Shown here: positions 1 through 8,401 of the stretch, piece by piece
Layout: every line of letters begins with the position of its first letter
Numbering within the stretch: position 1 is the first letter of the stretch
DNA from: Bacillota bacterium
GTDB lineage: Bacteria; Bacillota; Clostridia; Lachnospirales; Lachnospiraceae
Length of the DNA stretch: 54,884 nucleotides
Direction: 5' to 3'
Assembly (NCBI GenBank): GCA_023419655.1
Contig: JAEZXP010000154.1
Span: forward strand, 1-54,884
Position numbers and translations under genes: made by a program
Notes under the pieces: model-generated
The model's database searches: none
What the model saw: only the letters and a program-made list of their open reading frames with translations
What the model was told of the DNA's origin: nothing

Positions 1-430
1 GTGCTCCCATATGTCCGCATAAGAAAATTTCAATCTTACTTTTAAGAAGTCCTGAATCTTCGTAATAGTAATAAAAAGTCGTATAAAGTACATCCATTAA
101 ATATGGTCCAGAAGGACTACAACTATGATTTCTTATTACTTTTCTTACTACCCTTGTAGTATATGATGGTTCAATGTCATTTTCATTGATTAATGCTTCT
201 ATCGCAATACTCAATAATTTTTGTTTTTCCTCTTCGCTCAAACCTTCTAATGAAGATTCATCCATCATTATGTTAATATTGTCAATGGAACCTATGGATA
301 TCAAATTCTCCTTATCTTTTTCTTCAAATGGAACAGATAACTTATCATTCGCTTCGCAAGCCTTAGCAAAACTAATTAGCACAATCAATGACAATAAAAA
401 GAATATTGATATTGCTTTAATTTTTTTCAT
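1..430 (-). CDS. Secreted protein of unknown function (3' end beyond window)
   Basis: An open frame begins at an ATG at 430 and runs off the window without a stop, giving about 143 residues. The start is supported by GGAGGG about 7 nt upstream. Residues 1-24 form a signal peptide: a charged MKKIK, a hydrophobic stretch of about 18 residues, and an AKA cleavage-like motif followed directly by Cys. The mature part has an acidic segment, then a basic and Tyr-rich segment with two more Cys. I do not recognise the family. A lipoprotein is possible because of the Cys after AKA, but the lipobox is poor. The gene has its own promoter (473-502) and diverges from azlCD. Confidence 0.6.
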   Translation of the reverse strand, partial: MKKIKAISIFFLLSLIVLISFAKACEANDKLSVPFEEKDKENLISIGSIDNINIMMDESSLEGLSEEEKQKLLSIAIEALINENDIEPSYTTRVVRKVIRNHSCSPSGPYLMDVLYTTFYYYYEDSGLLKSKIEIFLCGHMGA

Positions 431-472
431 ATATTTCCCTCCATTTTTTATTTACATATTAGATGCATCCAA

Positions 473-502
473 ATTATACCACAACATGAAATAAATTGTC
501 AA
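473..502 (-). promoter_or_regulatory. Promoter of the truncated secreted-protein gene
   Basis: On the minus strand a perfect TTGACA (502-497) and a perfect TATAAT (478-473) are separated by 18 nt. The predicted transcript starts about 35 nt before the ATG at 430. Confidence 0.7.
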
Positions 503-519
503 TAGCGATGCCTAACTAT

Positions 520-555
520 AATACACCTTTATGTAGGATTACAATACACCTTTAT
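520..555. repeat. Tandem 13-bp direct repeat between divergent promoters
   Basis: AATACACCTTTAT occurs at 520-532 and again at 543-555, a 23-bp period that puts the copies on about the same DNA face. A second short repeat, TTTATTAATT, occurs at 551-560 and 565-574 and touches the azlC -35 box. The position between two divergent promoters suggests an operator for a regulator of azlCD (Lrp-like regulators are typical for this operon). This is inference from position only. Confidence 0.45.
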
Positions 556-572
556 TAATTAACATTTATTAA

Positions 573-601
573 TTGCATATTTCAAAGCTCTATATTATAA
601 T
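573..601 (+). promoter_or_regulatory. azlCD promoter
   Basis: TTGCAT (573-578), a 17-nt spacer and TATAAT (596-601). The predicted start of transcription is near 608, about 37 nt before the azlC ATG. Confidence 0.65.
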
Positions 602-644
602 TACTTTCTATAATTAACGTGTTATAGTGGACAAAGGAGCTTCT

Positions 645-1376
645 ATGAAAAACAACAGACAGCAGGACACCCGTCTTATAAAAAATCATAAAGCAGCCCT
701 TCGGGCTGCTCTTCCGCATACGATACCGATTCTATCCGGTTATATTGTTCTTGGTACTGCTTATGGAATCCTTATGCATAGCCAGGGAATCTCGCTTTTC
801 TGGACTACCTTCTCCAGTATCTTTATCTATGCAGGTTCCATGCAGTTTGTTACGGTTGCGCTGCTGGCAGCCGGCTTTGACCTTATCGGTGCATTCATGA
901 TGACCTTAATGGTAAATGCAAGGCATCTTTTTTACGGTATTTCCTTTTTGCAAAAATACAGCGGCATGGGCAAAATCAAACCTTATCTGATTCTTTCCCT
1001 GACCGATGAAACCTTTTCTGTGCTTTGCAGCGCAGAGCCGCCTTCGGATGTTCCAAAAAAGTGGTTTTATTTTTACATATCCCTGCTGAATCAGATATAC
1101 TGGATATCCGGCTCCGTTATAGGCGGAATTCTTGGCGGTCTGATTCGATTTGAAACCCGGGGACTGGAATTCGTTCTGACGGCCTTATTCGTGGTTATAT
1201 TTATAAGTCAATGGAAATCTGCAAAGAATCATATTCCGGCTATTATCGGTGTTCTTAGTACGGTTGTATGCCGGTTAATCTTCGGTGCGGATGATTTTAT
1301 CATTCCTTCCATGCTGTTAATTCTTTTGTCCGTAACCCTTATAAAGAATCCGATTGAAAGGAGTAAGCTGAAATGA
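645..1376 (+). CDS. azlC: AzlC family branched-chain amino acid exporter, large subunit
   Basis: An integral membrane protein of 243 residues with the AzlC fold: a glycine-rich first membrane segment (PILSGYIVLGTAYGI), the conserved NARHLFYG motif near residue 95, and several further helices. AzlC works with AzlD to export branched-chain amino acids and the analogue azaleucine. The frame extends upstream to a GTG at 627, but the ATG at 645 is preceded by AAAGGAG at good spacing and is the better start. The stop overlaps the azlD start by ATGA, indicating translational coupling. Assignment is by motif and gene pairing; the true substrate may differ. Confidence 0.93.
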   Translation: MKNNRQQDTRLIKNHKAALRAALPHTIPILSGYIVLGTAYGILMHSQGISLFWTTFSSIFIYAGSMQFVTVALLAAGFDLIGAFMMTLMVNARHLFYGISFLQKYSGMGKIKPYLILSLTDETFSVLCSAEPPSDVPKKWFYFYISLLNQIYWISGSVIGGILGGLIRFETRGLEFVLTALFVVIFISQWKSAKNHIPAIIGVLSTVVCRLIFGADDFIIPSMLLILLSVTLIKNPIERSKLK

Positions 1377-1711
1377 ATTATTCCAACACCCAGTTATTCT
1401 TTTTTTTCGGTCTGGTCAGTCTCGGAACGATATTGACAAGAGCCCTTCCTTTTATACTGTTTCCAGAAAATAAAAGGATACCCAGATATGTAAAATATCT
1501 ATCGGATATCCTTCCTTTTACCATAATCGGTATGTTGGTCGTATACTGCCTTAAAGATATCTCCTTTACAGTAAGTCCGTACGCTTTACCGGAGATAATC
1601 AGCATCGTTATTATTATCTTATTGCACCTATGGAAGAAAAACACGCTTCTTAGCATAGGCGCCGGTTCAATACTCTATATGGTATTAATACAATATGTAT
1701 TTAAGCTATAG
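1373..1711 (+). CDS. azlD: AzlD family transport partner, small subunit
   Basis: A 112-residue protein with about four hydrophobic segments, typical of AzlD in length and character, including the conserved TRALPFILFP near residue 22 and a Lys/Arg-rich cytoplasmic stretch after it. It starts inside the end of azlC (ATGA overlap) behind GAAAGGAG, so the two are one operon and one two-subunit exporter. Its last six bases overlap the 3' end of the convergent HD-GYP gene, and no separate terminator is visible between them. Confidence 0.9.
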   Translation: MNYSNTQLFFFFGLVSLGTILTRALPFILFPENKRIPRYVKYLSDILPFTIIGMLVVYCLKDISFTVSPYALPEIISIVIIILLHLWKKNTLLSIGAGSILYMVLIQYVFKL

Positions 1712-2776
1712 CACCGCTTCAATGGACAGCTTCTGCTCCCTTGACAAATCAATATAGGTATCGCCGCTGCGGACTACCGGTCGTGACAGTGAGCGCTTAT
1801 TAATCATTACAACCTCTCCTTCACGGCCGTCACTAAGGCGTACCAGGTTATGGAGATAGGATTGGATGATTCTTTCTAAGAATACCATCAGATAGCCCGG
1901 GTCAAATTTCAGAAAGCCGTCCCGTTCAAAATTCTCTACCACGTCAAAGGGACAGATGGCACTCCTGTACGTCCTGTTCGAGGTCATCGCATCGTATACA
2001 TCGGCTATCGCCACGATTTTAGAAAAATCCTCTATCTGATTCGCCATAAAACCATTGGGATATCCTGAGCCGTCACACCGTTCGTGATGCATAAGGGCCG
2101 CATACTTTATCCGGATATCGAGGTTTAAATCCTTTAACACCTGATATCCCTTAATGGAATGCATCTTCATCTCTTCAAATTCATCTTCCGTAAGCCTGGC
2201 CGGTTTGCCTATTATTCCCTTGGGAATCAGCATCTTCCCAATATCATGAAGAAGTCCTGCCAGGGTAAGAACCCGGGTCTCTTCCTTCGACATCTTCAGC
2301 CAGCCTGCAAAGATGCTGCATATAAGCGATACATTCAGGCTATGAACATAGGTCATATCATCATAGTCGCGGATTCCATGGAGCATCTCAAATACATGTA
2401 TGCCGTTTCGTCCCTCTGTAAGGATTCTATCCGTTTCCTCCAGCAGACTGTCTAAATTAATTTCACTGTTTCCACTGGCAATATTCTGAAAATTATCCTC
2501 TACTCTGGTAACCGTCTCAACATACTTACGGTTAAACTTCTTAAACTCAGGTGTACTCTTAACCATCTCTATATAGGAGGTTTCCTTATTTGGCTCTTCC
2601 GGCTTCCTGTCATATACAGATAATCCGTATATATTATAAAAACGAAGCCTTGTAATAATCCTTTCGTCCAGCCTGGTTCCCCTTGCTATGATTAATTGGT
2701 CTGAGGAAGAATATACATCTGTAGCAACTACCATACCTTCTGCCGCCTCATCCGTTCGTATCCTGACTGCTTCCAT
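1706..2776 (-). CDS. HD-GYP domain cyclic-di-GMP phosphodiesterase
   Basis: A 356-residue soluble protein. Residues 1-60 resemble the short N-terminal module common in Firmicute HD-GYP proteins (GMVVATDVY, then a GIxxVYV-like end). The HD-GYP domain spans about 130-300, with HDIGK at 177-181 and HHERCDGSGYPNG at 230-242, so the metal ligands and the GYP motif are intact. A C-terminal module of about 45 residues ends in a conserved RPVVRSGDTYIDL stretch. The family hydrolyses c-di-GMP. There is no membrane segment or receiver domain, so its input is unknown. A paralogue of the same architecture lies at 24063-25145. It has its own promoter at 2819-2847. Confidence 0.9.
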   Translation of the reverse strand: MEAVRIRTDEAAEGMVVATDVYSSSDQLIIARGTRLDERIITRLRFYNIYGLSVYDRKPEEPNKETSYIEMVKSTPEFKKFNRKYVETVTRVEDNFQNIASGNSEINLDSLLEETDRILTEGRNGIHVFEMLHGIRDYDDMTYVHSLNVSLICSIFAGWLKMSKEETRVLTLAGLLHDIGKMLIPKGIIGKPARLTEDEFEEMKMHSIKGYQVLKDLNLDIRIKYAALMHHERCDGSGYPNGFMANQIEDFSKIVAIADVYDAMTSNRTYRSAICPFDVVENFERDGFLKFDPGYLMVFLERIIQSYLHNLVRLSDGREGEVVMINKRSLSRPVVRSGDTYIDLSREQKLSIEAVL

Positions 2777-2818
2777 TGCTTCACCCCGCTATTTATTTAT
2801 CGTAAACCCATCGCCTTG

Positions 2819-2847
2819 ATTATACAATTTAATGCATTTAATTACAA
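2819..2847 (-). promoter_or_regulatory. Promoter of the first HD-GYP gene
   Basis: TTGTAA (2847-2842), a 17-nt spacer and TATAAT (2824-2819) on the minus strand, about 45 nt before the ATG at 2776. This separates the gene from the exoA operon upstream. Confidence 0.6.
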
Positions 2848-2872
2848 GCTTTACTTTTCTGTAATTATCGTC

Positions 2873-3625
2873 CTATTTTAGTATCAATCCCACCGGGCAA
2901 TGGTCGCTTCCCATAACCTCAGCGTATATCAGGCTGTCAGCGATACGGTCCTTCATTCTCTCCGATACCACAAAATAATCGATACGCCATCCTGCATTGT
3001 TTTGTCTCGCATTAAACATATAGGACCACCAGGTATACGCTCCGGTTACATCCGGATACAGATATCGGAAGGTGTCCACATATCCGTTCTCAAGCAATGC
3101 GGTAAACTTGGTTCTTTCCTCGATGGTAAAGCCGGCATTTCTGGTATTGCTCTTAGGATTCTTCAGGTCAATCTCCGTATGGGCCACGTTCAAATCCCCG
3201 CACAGAATCACAGGCTTTTTCTCGTCCAGTCCTTTAATATACTCCTTAAAGTCATCCTCCCATTCCATCCTGTAATCCAATCTGGCCAGCTCTCTCTGAG
3301 AATTCGGCGTATACACCGTTACCACATAGTAATCCTCATACTCCAGTGTGATAACCCTTCCCTCATCGTTATGCCTGTCCATTCCCAGGTCAAAGCAGAT
3401 GCTTATAGGTTCCTTCTTTGTAAATACTGCTGTCCCCGAATATCCCTTCTTAACAGCCGAGTTAAAATACTGGTGATATCCTTCAAATGTGATTTCAACC
3501 TGCTCCGGCTGTAGTTTTGTCTCCTGAATACAGAACACATCGGCATCCGCTTCTTTAAAGAAGTCCGAAAAGCCTTTATTGATACATGCCCGTAATCCAT
3601 TGACATTCCATGATATGAATTTCAT
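2873..3625 (-). CDS. exoA: Exodeoxyribonuclease III (AP endonuclease)
   Basis: A 250-residue member of the endonuclease/exonuclease/phosphatase family, ExoIII type. Visible motifs are WNVNGLRA near the N-terminus (metal and DNA binding), CIQETKL with the catalytic metal-binding Glu, CGDLNVAHTEID, and the C-terminal MGSDHCPVGL with the catalytic His. It incises abasic sites in base excision repair and has 3' exonuclease and phosphatase activity. Length is normal. It follows the HAD phosphatase by 30 nt and DUF951 before that, so the three are probably one transcript. Confidence 0.96.
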   Translation of the reverse strand: MKFISWNVNGLRACINKGFSDFFKEADADVFCIQETKLQPEQVEITFEGYHQYFNSAVKKGYSGTAVFTKKEPISICFDLGMDRHNDEGRVITLEYEDYYVVTVYTPNSQRELARLDYRMEWEDDFKEYIKGLDEKKPVILCGDLNVAHTEIDLKNPKSNTRNAGFTIEERTKFTALLENGYVDTFRYLYPDVTGAYTWWSYMFNARQNNAGWRIDYFVVSERMKDRIADSLIYAEVMGSDHCPVGLILK

Positions 3626-3655
3626 GCAGCGCTCATCCTTTCTCTTTCGTGGTTA

Positions 3656-4303
3656 CTACAAATCCATAATTATATCATATACCTCTTCTACCGTAGCAGC
3701 GATACGGTCCGCTCCCGCTGCCCTTAATTCCTCTTCGTTCCCGAACCCGTACAAGACGCCAATAGAAGCAATTCCTACCGCCTTTGCGCCTAATATGTCA
3801 TATTTGCGGTCTCCCACCATAACCACATTGTCAAGGTTCGTTATCGAATTTCTCTCTAAGGCATACCGGATTACCTCATCCTTCGCCGCCCTGCTCTCAT
3901 CAAAGGTCGCTCCGCATATATCATCAAAATAATGCTCCAGATGAAAGCTTTCCAAAACCTTGACAGCCATCTCCTCCGGTTTTGATGTGGCTACTATAAG
4001 ATATTTACCCGCCTGCTTTAATCTGGTAAGCAGCCGCTCCATGCCGCCATACAGCTTGTTCTCATAGATTCCTTTGTCAACATAATACTCTCTGTATTTT
4101 TCAATGACAGCCTCTGCTTCCTCCAGGCTGAATCCATAGTATTCCATAAAGCCATCTCGAAGAGGCGGTCCGATATGCTTCGTCAGGCTGTCCAAATCAT
4201 CAATATAAATGTTCTTGCTCTGTAAGCCATATTGTACAGATTTTGTTATTCCCTCCTTCGGGTTTGTAATCGTTCCGTCTAAGTCAATTAAAATGTATTC
4301 CAT
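3656..4303 (-). CDS. HAD family phosphatase, phosphoglycolate phosphatase-like
   Basis: A 215-residue HAD hydrolase. Motif I is DLDGTI near residue 7 (nucleophile and acid/base Asp), motif II is VATSKP near residue 103, motif III Lys lies in AAKDEV, and motif IV is VMVGDRKYD near residue 162. A helical cap between motifs I and II marks subfamily IA. The closest well-known relatives are Gph/PpaX-like and 5'-nucleotidase-like phosphatases of small phosphometabolites or nucleotides; the substrate cannot be read from sequence. The start has AAAGGA upstream. The operon order DUF951, HAD, exoA suggests a housekeeping role. Confidence 0.85.
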   Translation of the reverse strand: MEYILIDLDGTITNPKEGITKSVQYGLQSKNIYIDDLDSLTKHIGPPLRDGFMEYYGFSLEEAEAVIEKYREYYVDKGIYENKLYGGMERLLTRLKQAGKYLIVATSKPEEMAVKVLESFHLEHYFDDICGATFDESRAAKDEVIRYALERNSITNLDNVVMVGDRKYDILGAKAVGIASIGVLYGFGNEEELRAAGADRIAATVEEVYDIIMDL

Positions 4304-4325
4304 TCTTTTTATCCTTTCCTGCCTG

Positions 4326-4514
4326 TTACCTGTCTTGGGGCTTCCTGACCTGCCTTATACTTTTTTCAACCTGCTTCCTGGGAATCATAATTTGATGTCC
4401 GCATCCAAGGCATTTCAGCCTGAAATCCATTCCTGTACGCAAGATTTCCCATTCACCGCTTCCGCATGGATGGGGCTTTTTTAGCTTTACTATCTCACCA
4501 ACATTAAGCTCCAT
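4326..4514 (-). CDS. DUF951 family small zinc-ribbon-like protein
   Basis: A 62-residue basic protein with the DUF951 pattern: PHPCGS followed by W.I.R.G.D, then KCLGCGHQIMIPR. The Cys and His residues look like a zinc-binding site. The family is widespread in Firmicutes, often near ychF or rpsF-type housekeeping genes, and its role is unknown. The frame opens at 4526, but the ATG at 4514 is preceded by GGAGAAAGAT at ideal spacing and begins the family's usual MELNVGEIV. It is the first gene of the DUF951-HAD-exoA transcript. Confidence 0.85.
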   Translation of the reverse strand: MELNVGEIVKLKKPHPCGSGEWEILRTGMDFRLKCLGCGHQIMIPRKQVEKSIRQVRKPQDR

Positions 4515-4603
4515 ATCTTTCTCCATTTCTATCCATAACCCTTTGCTATATCTACTATCTGCGGATTTAAAAATCCGTATATTCTAAATATCGCTCTATC
4601 CAT

Positions 4604-4612
4604 AGTATACCA
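4604..4612 (-). promoter_or_regulatory. Extended -10 promoter of the DUF951-HAD-exoA operon
   Basis: The minus strand carries TGG-TATACT, an extended -10 element, about 90 nt before the DUF951 start. The -35 region is weak, as is common with TGn promoters. Confidence 0.4.
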
Positions 4613-4871
4613 TATAATTTATATTATTAAAATCTAAAATTCGGCTTGCATTTTAAAGCCATCTGTTGTAGTATTGTTATAGACCTAATGTAGTTATCAT
4701 TACTACATGTCGCAATATTCTTTCTACGTCATACATATTGCTGGCCATAACAACAAATAATACCTGCAGAAAACTATCCGATACTTAATAATTACTAAAA
4801 AACGGGCCGTGCTGTTATTCTGATTATGAACCTATCCGTCACGAATATGCTTAGGCCGAAAGGAGTCAAAC
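4613..4871. other. AT-rich divergent intergenic region
   Basis: The whole gene-free stretch is 4515-4871, between DUF951 (minus) and the hemolysin III gene (plus). A weak plus-strand promoter candidate is TTGCAT (4646-4651), 17 nt, TAGTAT (4669-4674), about 200 nt before the downstream gene. A GGATTTAAAAATCC palindrome lies near 4562 on the DUF951 side. No small gene with a convincing ribosome binding site was found. Confidence 0.3.
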
Positions 4872-5540
4872 ATGAAAAAGAAAATTATGAAAGCAAAGGA
4901 CCCGGGAAGTGCAGTAACTCATTTTATAGGAGCTTTGATGGCCGTATTTGCATCTACTCCTCTTTTGATTAAAGCCGCTTCCAATCCGGGCCATATTCAT
5001 ATCATTGCCCTGGGAATATTTATTCTCAGTATGATTTTGTTATACTCTGCAAGCACCATTTACCACACTCTGAATATCTCCGCCAAGATTAATAAAAGGC
5101 TTAAAAAGTTTGACCATATGATGATTTATGTATTGATTGCGGGTACCTATACCCCTATATGCCTGATAGCCTTAAGCGGAGCTGTTGGCATTGCTCTTCT
5201 GGCTATTATATGGGGGCTGGCTATTATCGGTATCATTGTGACCGGCTTCTGGGTTAACTGCCCCAAGTGGTTCTCCTCCGCCGTATATATTGCGATGGGC
5301 TGGACCTGTGTGCTGGCATTTACGCAGATAATTAATTCCTTATCGAGAGCCGCCTTCTACTGGTTATTGGCCGGCGGTATTATCTATACCATCGGAGGAA
5401 TTATCTATGCCCTAAAGCTTCCCCTGTTTAACGGAAAGCACAAATACTTCGGCTCCCATGAGATTTTCCATCTGTTTGTCATGGGCGGCAGCCTGTGCCA
5501 CTTCATATTAATGTACAACTATATCGCCGTCATGCCTTAA
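4872..5540 (+). CDS. Hemolysin III / PAQR family membrane protein
   Basis: A 222-residue protein with seven hydrophobic segments and the conserved polar residues of the HlyIII/YqfA family: AVTHFIGA in the first segment, SASTIYHT after the second, DHMMIYVLIAGTYTP in the third, and the C-terminal SHEIFHLFVMGGSLCHF. The Ser, Asp and His residues match the putative metal-dependent hydrolase site of the wider CREST superfamily. The name comes from a Bacillus cereus gene; a role in membrane lipid or stress homeostasis is inferred for relatives, not proven. GAAAGGAG supports the start. A hairpin follows the stop. Confidence 0.9.
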   Translation: MKKKIMKAKDPGSAVTHFIGALMAVFASTPLLIKAASNPGHIHIIALGIFILSMILLYSASTIYHTLNISAKINKRLKKFDHMMIYVLIAGTYTPICLIALSGAVGIALLAIIWGLAIIGIIVTGFWVNCPKWFSSAVYIAMGWTCVLAFTQIINSLSRAAFYWLLAGGIIYTIGGIIYALKLPLFNGKHKYFGSHEIFHLFVMGGSLCHFILMYNYIAVMP

Positions 5541-5559
5541 ACCATAGGAAATGGATATA

Positions 5560-5593
5560 ACAATTTCGCCCCTCATAAAAGGGGCGAGATTGT
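5560..5593. terminator. Hairpin terminator between convergent genes
   Basis: A 13-bp stem (5560-5572 with 5581-5593, one G-T mismatch) containing CGCCCC/GGGGCG and an 8-nt AU-rich loop, 20 nt after the hemolysin III stop. The T-tract is poor, so termination may be partial. Confidence 0.55.
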
Positions 5594-5648
5594 CATATCT
5601 ATGTTAAGCATCCGAATAGTTCTGGTAAGGTATCAAGGCAGTAATCTG

Positions 5649-5665
5649 TTCATACGACGTATGAA
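5649..5665. repeat. 17-bp perfect palindrome with central base
   Basis: TTCATACG-A-CGTATGAA is a perfect 8-bp inverted repeat around one base, in the 258-nt gap between two convergent genes. It resembles a repressor operator, yet no promoter is expected here. No function is assigned. Confidence 0.4.
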
Positions 5666-5798
5666 GTAGAAGGGGATTCGGCTGCGAACAATCAAAGATA
5701 TGTATCCTATCCCGTCATTAACTGCCCCTTTTACCAAATTATTAATTACTATATTATACTCTCTTTCTTCTTTATTGTGACAGCAATCTGCTGATAAT

Positions 5799-7151
5799 TC
5801 AATTCAGTCTTTTTTGCAGTTCTTCCCGCATGGCTTCATATCCCGGTTTTCCGAGCAATGCAAACATATTGCTCTTGTAGCTTTCTACCCCCGGTTGGTC
5901 GAAGGGATTCACTCCAAGCAGGTATCCGCTGATACCACAGGCAAATTCAAAGAAATAGAACAGCTCTCCCAGATGGAATTCATTCTGCTCCGGTACATTC
6001 ACCATAAGATTCGGTACATTCCCGTCCGTATGGGCAAGCAGGGTTCCCTTCATGGCGCTCTTGTTGACAAAATCAACATTCTTGCCGGCCAGATAATTAA
6101 GGCCGTCCAAGTCTGTCTCTTCCTCCTCAAGAATTATCTCTTCGGAGGAGGTATCAACGCTTACCACTGTTTCAAATATAATTCTTTGTCCTTCCTGAAT
6201 ATACTGACCCATCGAATGCAGGTCTGTAGTAAAATCGACTGACGCAGGATATATACCCTTTTGGTCTTTTCCCTCACTCTCTCCAAATAACTGCTTCCAC
6301 CATTCTGATACAAAATGCAGAGACGGCTCATAGTTAACCAATATCTCGACGGATTTGCTCTTTCTAAGCAGAATATTGCGGGCTGCCCCGTAAAGCAGGG
6401 AATCATTTTCCTCATAGGGTGCCTCCAGACAATGCTTTCTCATGCTGGCAGCCCCTTCCATCAGTTTATGAATATCTGCTCCGCTTACAGCGATGGGAAG
6501 CAGGCCCACGGCCGTCAGAACCGAATACCGCCCTCCGATATCGTCAGGAACTACAAAGCTCTCGTATCCTTCTTCTGTTGCCAGCTTCTTCAAAGCTCCT
6601 CTCGCCTTATCCGTCGTGGCATAAATTCTCTTTGCCGCTTCCTTCTTGCCATACTTCTCTATCATCCGCTTTTTGAATATACGAAAAGCTATCGCCGGTT
6701 CCGTTGTGGTTCCGGACTTACTGATTACATTCAGAGAAAAATCCCTGTCTCCGATAACATCCTTCAGATGATTTATATAGGTACTGCTGATATTGTTCCC
6801 TACAAAATATATCTCCGGTGTCTTTCTTATATCCTTTGATACACAATTATAAAAGCTATGCCTTAAAAATTCGATGGCAGCCCGTGCTCCCAGATAGGAG
6901 CCCCCTATGCCGATTACCAGCAGGACATCCGAATCTTGTTGAATTTTAGCCGCCGCTTTCTCTATACGGGCAAATTCCTCTTTATCATAATTAACCGGAA
7001 GGTTAATCCATCCCAGATAATCCGAGCCCTGTCCCGTACCATTGACCAGCTGCTCCTTCGCTGTATATACCGCATCCTTCATCATATCAATCTCTGCCGG
7101 ACGAATAAAGCTGCCGGCAGTTGAATAATCAAAGCTTACCTTCTTAGCCAT
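5799..7151 (-). CDS. pgi: Glucose-6-phosphate isomerase
   Basis: A 450-residue cytoplasmic enzyme that interconverts glucose 6-phosphate and fructose 6-phosphate in glycolysis and gluconeogenesis. Motifs include GIGGSYLGARAA (phosphate loop), SKSGTTTEPAIAFR, DDIGGRYSVLTAVG, and GESEGKDQKGIYP with the catalytic region. Length matches the short bacterial type. The frame extends 12 codons upstream, but the ATG at 7151 follows AAGGAG and starts the normal MAKKVSFDY; the longer version would overlap the promoter. It is transcribed alone from the 7178-7206 promoter. Confidence 0.97.
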   Translation of the reverse strand: MAKKVSFDYSTAGSFIRPAEIDMMKDAVYTAKEQLVNGTGQGSDYLGWINLPVNYDKEEFARIEKAAAKIQQDSDVLLVIGIGGSYLGARAAIEFLRHSFYNCVSKDIRKTPEIYFVGNNISSTYINHLKDVIGDRDFSLNVISKSGTTTEPAIAFRIFKKRMIEKYGKKEAAKRIYATTDKARGALKKLATEEGYESFVVPDDIGGRYSVLTAVGLLPIAVSGADIHKLMEGAASMRKHCLEAPYEENDSLLYGAARNILLRKSKSVEILVNYEPSLHFVSEWWKQLFGESEGKDQKGIYPASVDFTTDLHSMGQYIQEGQRIIFETVVSVDTSSEEIILEEEETDLDGLNYLAGKNVDFVNKSAMKGTLLAHTDGNVPNLMVNVPEQNEFHLGELFYFFEFACGISGYLLGVNPFDQPGVESYKSNMFALLGKPGYEAMREELQKRLN

Positions 7152-7177
7152 ATGCCACCACTCCTTATTTTTTCTAT

Positions 7178-7206
7178 ATAATAACAAACCAAGGCTGAAT
7201 TGGCAA
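7178..7206 (-). promoter_or_regulatory. pgi promoter
   Basis: TTGCCA (7206-7201), a 17-nt spacer and TATTAT (7183-7178) on the minus strand, about 27 nt before the pgi ATG. Confidence 0.65.
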
Positions 7207-7225
7207 TATAATTGTATTACAAGTA

Positions 7226-8338
7226 TTACGCAAAGAATTCCCGAAGTACATCCTCAACTATCTTTTCTTCTTCCGGTGACATTTCAGGGATTATAATCTT
7301 CTCTGGCTCCTTATTAACTGCCCGCTCCAATTCTTCCTTCTCTGCGGCCACTTCCTCTATGCTCGCCTGTATCTGCTTCTCCTCGGCCTTTTTTGAAGCA
7401 CGAAGCTCTTCTTCTATACTATTTAAGATGCTTTCCTTTTCTTCCTTTTCCCGCTTCTTTATTTCACTCTTTTTCTGCTTTTCTTCCGCTTTTTTTCTAA
7501 GCTCTTCTTTGCGCAGCATCAGAGCCTCCTGCTCTTCCTGAATCTTTCTCAGCTCTTCTTCTCTGCGCTTGGCTGCCAGCTGCTTTCTCTCTTCAAGCTT
7601 TCTTCTCTCTTCTTCCCTTCTGGCTTCCTCTATCCTTCTTTGTTCCTCTTCCTTCATTAAAGCCTGTCTCTTTTTCTCTTCTTCCTTCATTCTTCTTTTT
7701 TCTTTTCTGCGGTCTATCTCCTCTTTATTTTCGGCCTCAGGCCCGCCTTTATTGTCCTTTGGCATAAATACCTGCAGATATTCCTTACGATACTGCTCCA
7801 GTTTTTCCGGCTGTGATGCCTCATGCTCCAGTCTTACCTTACAAAAGTTCTCAAGATAATCCATGAGATTCAGACGAATCATTTGTTTTTTTACAGGTAA
7901 ATTTGTCATTTTATCCACAAGGATTAGGGCTGCTCCGGCCAGAATACCAACAGCTCCCGTGTATAAAATCTGTTCCCTGCTTATATCAAATACCACCCCG
8001 AAAATTGCACTGATAGGAACGATTAAGAAACTCATCAGAAGAACTTGTCCACTGAAATTCTCCCATGTGGATAACAAAATTCCACAGAATCTATACTTTG
8101 TCAAGCTCTTATCCACAAATGTATCCACATTATTAACACCGATATTCAGTTTGTAACAAGCTTCGAATTTCATCTTCATATGTTTTAAAAGCTTGTTATT
8201 AGTCGTTCCCAGCTTGTCCGATTCTTTTACCAGGTATATGTATACCATGTCCAATATAAAACGGATTATAATTCCCAGTCCGCATAAAGCGGCAAATGCA
8301 TAGATAATAATGTTGTCGTTATAGATATCCTGAATCAT
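7226..8338 (-). CDS. Membrane-anchored coiled-coil protein of unknown function
   Basis: A 370-residue protein. The N-terminal half has one membrane segment near residues 10-30 and a pair near 100-160, separated by a basic cytoplasmic stretch. From about residue 205 to 345 it is a long, almost purely Glu/Lys/Arg/Gln segment predicted to be a continuous alpha-helical coiled coil, ending in a short acidic tail. I do not recognise the family; it resembles lineage-restricted Lachnospiraceae proteins. The start at 8338 follows GAGAGGGG; the longer frame to 8374 would enter the -10 box. It could be a scaffold at the membrane, but that is only suggested by shape. Confidence 0.75.
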   Translation of the reverse strand: MIQDIYNDNIIIYAFAALCGLGIIIRFILDMVYIYLVKESDKLGTTNNKLLKHMKMKFEACYKLNIGVNNVDTFVDKSLTKYRFCGILLSTWENFSGQVLLMSFLIVPISAIFGVVFDISREQILYTGAVGILAGAALILVDKMTNLPVKKQMIRLNLMDYLENFCKVRLEHEASQPEKLEQYRKEYLQVFMPKDNKGGPEAENKEEIDRRKEKRRMKEEEKKRQALMKEEEQRRIEEARREEERRKLEERKQLAAKRREEELRKIQEEQEALMLRKEELRKKAEEKQKKSEIKKREKEEKESILNSIEEELRASKKAEEKQIQASIEEVAAEKEELERAVNKEPEKIIIPEMSPEEEKIVEDVLREFFA

Positions 8339-8372
8339 AAAAAGCCCCTCTCTTTTCCATAATTTTACATCC

Positions 8373-8401
8373 ATTATAGCCTAAATTGGACATTTTGAAA
8401 A
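8373..8401 (-). promoter_or_regulatory. Promoter of the coiled-coil membrane protein gene
   Basis: TTTTCA (8401-8396), a 17-nt spacer and a perfect TATAAT (8378-8373) on the minus strand, about 35 nt before the ATG at 8338. Confidence 0.55.

Noticed and set aside
496..522. Plus-strand promoter TTGTCA...TATAAT upstream of azlC
   Set aside because: The spacer is only 15 nt and the same bases form a much better minus-strand promoter; the 573-601 promoter is superior.
7212..7859. Ser-rich plus-strand open frames opposite the coiled-coil membrane protein gene
   Set aside because: Same shadow effect of a GAA/AAG-rich coding strand; no family features.
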